NCBI GenBank assembly: GCA_033782935.1 | Contig: JAWQEG010000135.1 | Span: 312,501 to 376,500, forward strand | Direction: 5' to 3' | DNA from: Petrolisthes cinctipes | Taxonomy: Eukaryota; Arthropoda; Malacostraca; Decapoda; Porcellanidae | DNA: 64,000 nt | Part shown: positions 62,886-64,000 of the stretch, one piece after another | How positions within the stretch are numbered: position 1 is the first letter of the stretch | Layout: each line of letters opens with the position of its first letter | Translations under genes and position numbers: made by a program | Notes under the pieces: generated by a model | Database searches by the model: none | What the model was told of the DNA's origin: nothing | The model's input: the letters and a program-made list of their open reading frames with translations, nothing else

Positions 62886-63824
62886 CTAATCAGGATATTT
62901 CAAGTTACGGAATATAATCCAATTTTTTTTTTCTACCTCTAAATTTTGGGGGCTACAAATTCTTAATGCTCTGAGAAACAAGGTAGATATGACAGACATT
63001 TTGATAGAATCATTATGATAAGAGAAAAAATTAATGTACATATCACAATGAGTGTGTTTCCTATAGACAGTGAAAGTAGGGAAGTCATTAATTTTAGTAA
63101 CCAAAACATCAAGGAAGGGTAGGGACCCATCAATTTCCCATTCCATTTTGAAATTGATAGATGGAACCAAGTCATTTAATTTGCAAAAGAAATCTTCAAA
63201 ATTATTGAGACTGTTGGGCCAAAAGGAGAAAATGTCATCTACATACCTATGCCATATTAGATTTGGGGGTGCAATGTTGGATAATAACTCAGTTTCAAAA
63301 AACTCCATATACAAATTACTAAGGATGGGGGATAACGGCGACCCCATAGCATTGCCAAAACGCTGAATGAAGAATTTATCATTAAAAGAAAAAGCATTGG
63401 ATGAAACACAAAGATTAATTAATTCAAGGAAGGAAGATATTGGCATACCCAAATCTAAATCATAGTCTGGCATTTTCCTACTTAGAAATTCTAATACATC
63501 GTTAAGTGGCACTTTAGTGAAGAGTGAATCTACATCAAAACATACCATTTTTCCATTAGTTAGGTTTAGAGACTTAATTTTATCATTAAAATGTGAGGAA
63601 TTTTTAATGTGTGAACTTGAGATGCATCCCACTAATGGTGATAATTTATTGGCTAAGAATGTTGATAATTTGTAGCTAAATGATCCACAGTACGAAACAA
63701 TGGGGCGAAGAGGAACACCATTCTTATGTGTTTTGGGTAGACCATATATGTGTGGAAGTTTAGGGTTGACTTGCATGAACCATTTGGCATCGATGTTGGG
63801 CACATTATTGAGTAGTTCTTTCAC
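62886..63824 (-). CDS. PLE reverse transcriptase ORF2, unit 25 (312 codons)
   Basis: All motifs present; differs from unit 24 by MYINFF for MYIHFF. Confidence 0.9.
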   Translation of the reverse strand: MKELLNNVPNIDAKWFMQVNPKLPHIYGLPKTHKNGVPLRPIVSYCGSFSYKLSTFLANKLSPLVGCISSSHIKNSSHFNDKIKSLNLTNGKMVCFDVDSLFTKVPLNDVLEFLSRKMPDYDLDLGMPISSFLELINLCVSSNAFSFNDKFFIQRFGNAMGSPLSPILSNLYMEFFETELLSNIAPPNLIWHRYVDDIFSFWPNSLNNFEDFFCKLNDLVPSINFKMEWEIDGSLPFLDVLVTKINDFPTFTVYRKHTHCDMYINFFSYHNDSIKMSVISTLFLRALRICSPQNLEVEKKNWIIFRNLKYPD

Positions 63825-64000
63825 AGTATGGTTGAACCGGGTGGACAGACACTTTAATTAAGGGAGAAGATCTCAACTTTTCATAAGTGGTGACGTCATT
63901 TAATAGATTTAACATATTTTCTTCGTAGTTAACTTTATCAAGTATCACAACTGAGTTGCTCTTGTCAGCTTTAGTTATGAAAATGGAGTTGTTTTTTCTT
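63805..64000 (-). CDS. PLE ORF1, 3' part, cut by the right edge
   Basis: It covers the ITKADKSNSVVILD motif and the overlap with ORF2. A private change, CAGTATGG for CAGTACGG, is another CpG transition. Confidence 0.7.
   Translation of the reverse strand, partial: RKNNSIFITKADKSNSVVILDKVNYEENMLNLLNDVTTYEKLRSSPLIKVSVHPVQPYCERTTQ

Larger units (their letters stand above)
1..64000 (-). repeat. Head-to-tail tandem array of a Penelope-like retroelement (macrosatellite)
   Basis: The same ~2.57-2.59 kb sequence recurs from edge to edge, always on the minus strand. Endonuclease stop codons fall at 472, 3039, 5607, 8174, 10741, 13308, 15875, 18442, 21010, 23577, 26166, 28755, 31347, 33938, 36530, 39017, 41608, 44200, 46791, 49377, 51968, 54559 (equivalent site), 57153, 59745 and 62334. 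Length differences are explained by a 21-bp indel, a 105-bp deletion, a 5-bp repeat contraction and small indels including homopolymer steps. PLEs are known to occur as tandem copies, but a run of 25 filling the whole window is long. Both edges cut through units, so the true array is larger. Confidence 0.97.
62334..64000 (-). mobile_element. PLE unit 25 (family B-like, cut by the right edge)
   Basis: EN and RT are complete; ORF1 runs off the window. Nearly identical to unit 24 over the shared part. Confidence 0.93.

Noticed and set aside
1..64000. CRISPR array, bacterial retron or group II intron
   Set aside because: The repeat unit is 2.6 kb and coding. The RT has Penelope-type motifs with a GIY-YIG domain, and no Cas genes, msr/msd or intron domain structure is visible.

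Overview
The window is one uninterrupted head-to-tail array of a Penelope-like element (PLE), a retrotransposon family that encodes a reverse transcriptase (RT) and a GIY-YIG endonuclease (EN). All copies lie on the minus strand. There are 25 units plus a fragment at the left edge, with a period of 2567-2594 bp (one unit is 2487 bp because of a 105-bp deletion). No unique host sequence, tRNA, rRNA or unrelated gene separates the units. PLEs are eukaryotic, and the AT-rich, CpG-decaying sequence fits an animal genome. The element type and the (CCTCA)n spacer suggest an invertebrate, perhaps a crustacean, but that is a weak inference.

Reading a unit in its own direction (high to low coordinate): a ~242-bp spacer with (CCTCA)3, a GGAGG/CCTCC hairpin inside a hammerhead-ribozyme-like core, and a TATA-like box; ORF1 (291 codons from ATG), holding the PLE N-terminal region and the first RT motifs; ORF2 (about 300-312 codons, no ATG of its own, in the +1 frame and overlapping ORF1 by 20 nt), holding RT motifs including FDVDSLF, GSPLSP and YVDD; then the GIY-YIG region, ending about 240 bp before the ATG of the next unit. 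In most units a TAG at the equivalent of Trp314 separates ORF2 from EN. Units 22 and 23 lack this stop and have RT and EN in one frame (471 and 497 codons).

Layout: fragment 1-471; family A, units 1-9 (472-23576), with a 21-bp in-frame deletion of the LPFLD motif; family B, units 10-12 (23577 to about 29.8 kb), unit 10 being an A/B chimera and unit 12 a B/C chimera; family C/D, from about 29.8 kb to unit 21 (54558), with a different spacer and several local duplications; family B-like again, units 22-25 (54559-64000). No unit has an unbroken path from ORF1 to EN. Because all complete units share the ORF1/ORF2 frame break, the array most likely grew by DNA-level amplification (unequal exchange, conversion or rolling-circle insertion) of an already altered copy, unless that junction is a recoding site. 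The locus behaves like a macrosatellite whose monomer is a whole retrotransposon.
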